7,290 nucleotides of DNA from Planctomycetes bacterium SM23_32 (GTDB lineage: Bacteria > Planctomycetota > Brocadiia > SM23-32), in the NCBI GenBank assembly GCA_001303885.1, contig LJUE01000107.1, positions 1-7,290 of the forward strand, written 5' to 3'. Made by a program: the position numbers and the translations under genes. The notes beneath the pieces are model-generated. The model was not told the origin of the DNA and did not search any database. It saw only the letters and a list, made by a program, of their open reading frames with translations. Below are positions 7,200 to 7,290 of this stretch, piece after piece. Each line of letters begins with the position of its first letter. Within the stretch, counting starts at the first letter, position 1.

Positions 7200-7228
7200 A
7201 CGCTACCCCATCGCGGACGGGGCGTCAA
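7200..7228 (-). promoter_or_regulatory. Possible sigma-70 promoter of purF
   Basis: On the minus strand a TTGACG -35 (7223-7228, five of six) and a TAGCGT -10 (7200-7205, three of six) are separated by exactly 17 bases. The spacer forms an imperfect inverted repeat, CCCCGTCCGCGATGGGG, which could be an operator. It would give a leader of about 60 bases. The -10 is weak, so this is tentative. Confidence 0.35.
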
Positions 7229-7290
7229 ACTTCCGGGGCCGCAGGAGCCACCCGATGCTGTGCGGGATTTGAGCATTCGGCCTACGGCTC

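Noticed and set aside
5686..7272. 528-codon plus-strand frame opposite purF
   Set aside because: Antisense shadow of purF with no motifs.
7282..7290. CTACGGCTC at the window end as the left half of another CTAC-N6-GTAG site
   Set aside because: The right half would fall beyond the window, so it cannot be tested here; CTACG alone is common.

Overview
This is a GC-rich bacterial window (I estimate about 65% G+C). It holds a compact nitrogen-assimilation locus, and every real gene lies on the minus strand. The Amt start that fits best carries a Sec signal peptide, which is usual in Gram-negative bacteria. Glutamine synthetase is the GSI-alpha type, P-II lacks the uridylylated tyrosine, and the regulator is a GAF-AAA+-Fis sigma-54 activator. 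Together these fit Planctomycetota/PVC-like or deltaproteobacteria-like lineages better than Enterobacteria. I cannot place the organism more precisely from the sequence alone.

Layout in the direction of transcription (high to low coordinates): a purF leader with a weak sigma-70-like promoter; purF (amidophosphoribosyltransferase, Fe-S type); a gap of about 260 bp with an inverted-repeat-bounded CACGGAG element and two 14-bp palindromes; a NifA-like sigma-54 activator; a 249-bp control region; amt (ammonium channel) and glnK (P-II), 22 bp apart; a 235-bp control region; glnA; and the first 109 codons of gltB, cut by the window edge. There is no gene-free stretch longer than 300 bases.

The main discovery is a regulatory code shared by the locus. 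The 14-bp motif CTAC-N6-GTAG occurs exactly four times in 7.3 kb, always between genes, with two close variants. The sites come in pairs whose centres are 29, 30 and 31 bp apart. One pair lies upstream of glnA, one upstream of amt-glnK, and one just upstream of the activator's own start. Both target operons also have good sigma-54 -24/-12 promoters about 110-165 bp downstream of the palindromes, the usual enhancer geometry. I infer that the GAF-type activator binds these palindromes, switches on amt-glnK and glnA-gltB through sigma-54, and controls itself.

P-II has Ile at the Tyr51 position and glutamine synthetase has Phe at the adenylylation tyrosine. The regulator has a GAF domain instead of a receiver domain. 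The window therefore looks like a nitrogen-control circuit without the GlnD/GlnE/NtrB covalent cascade, relying on effector binding and protein contact.
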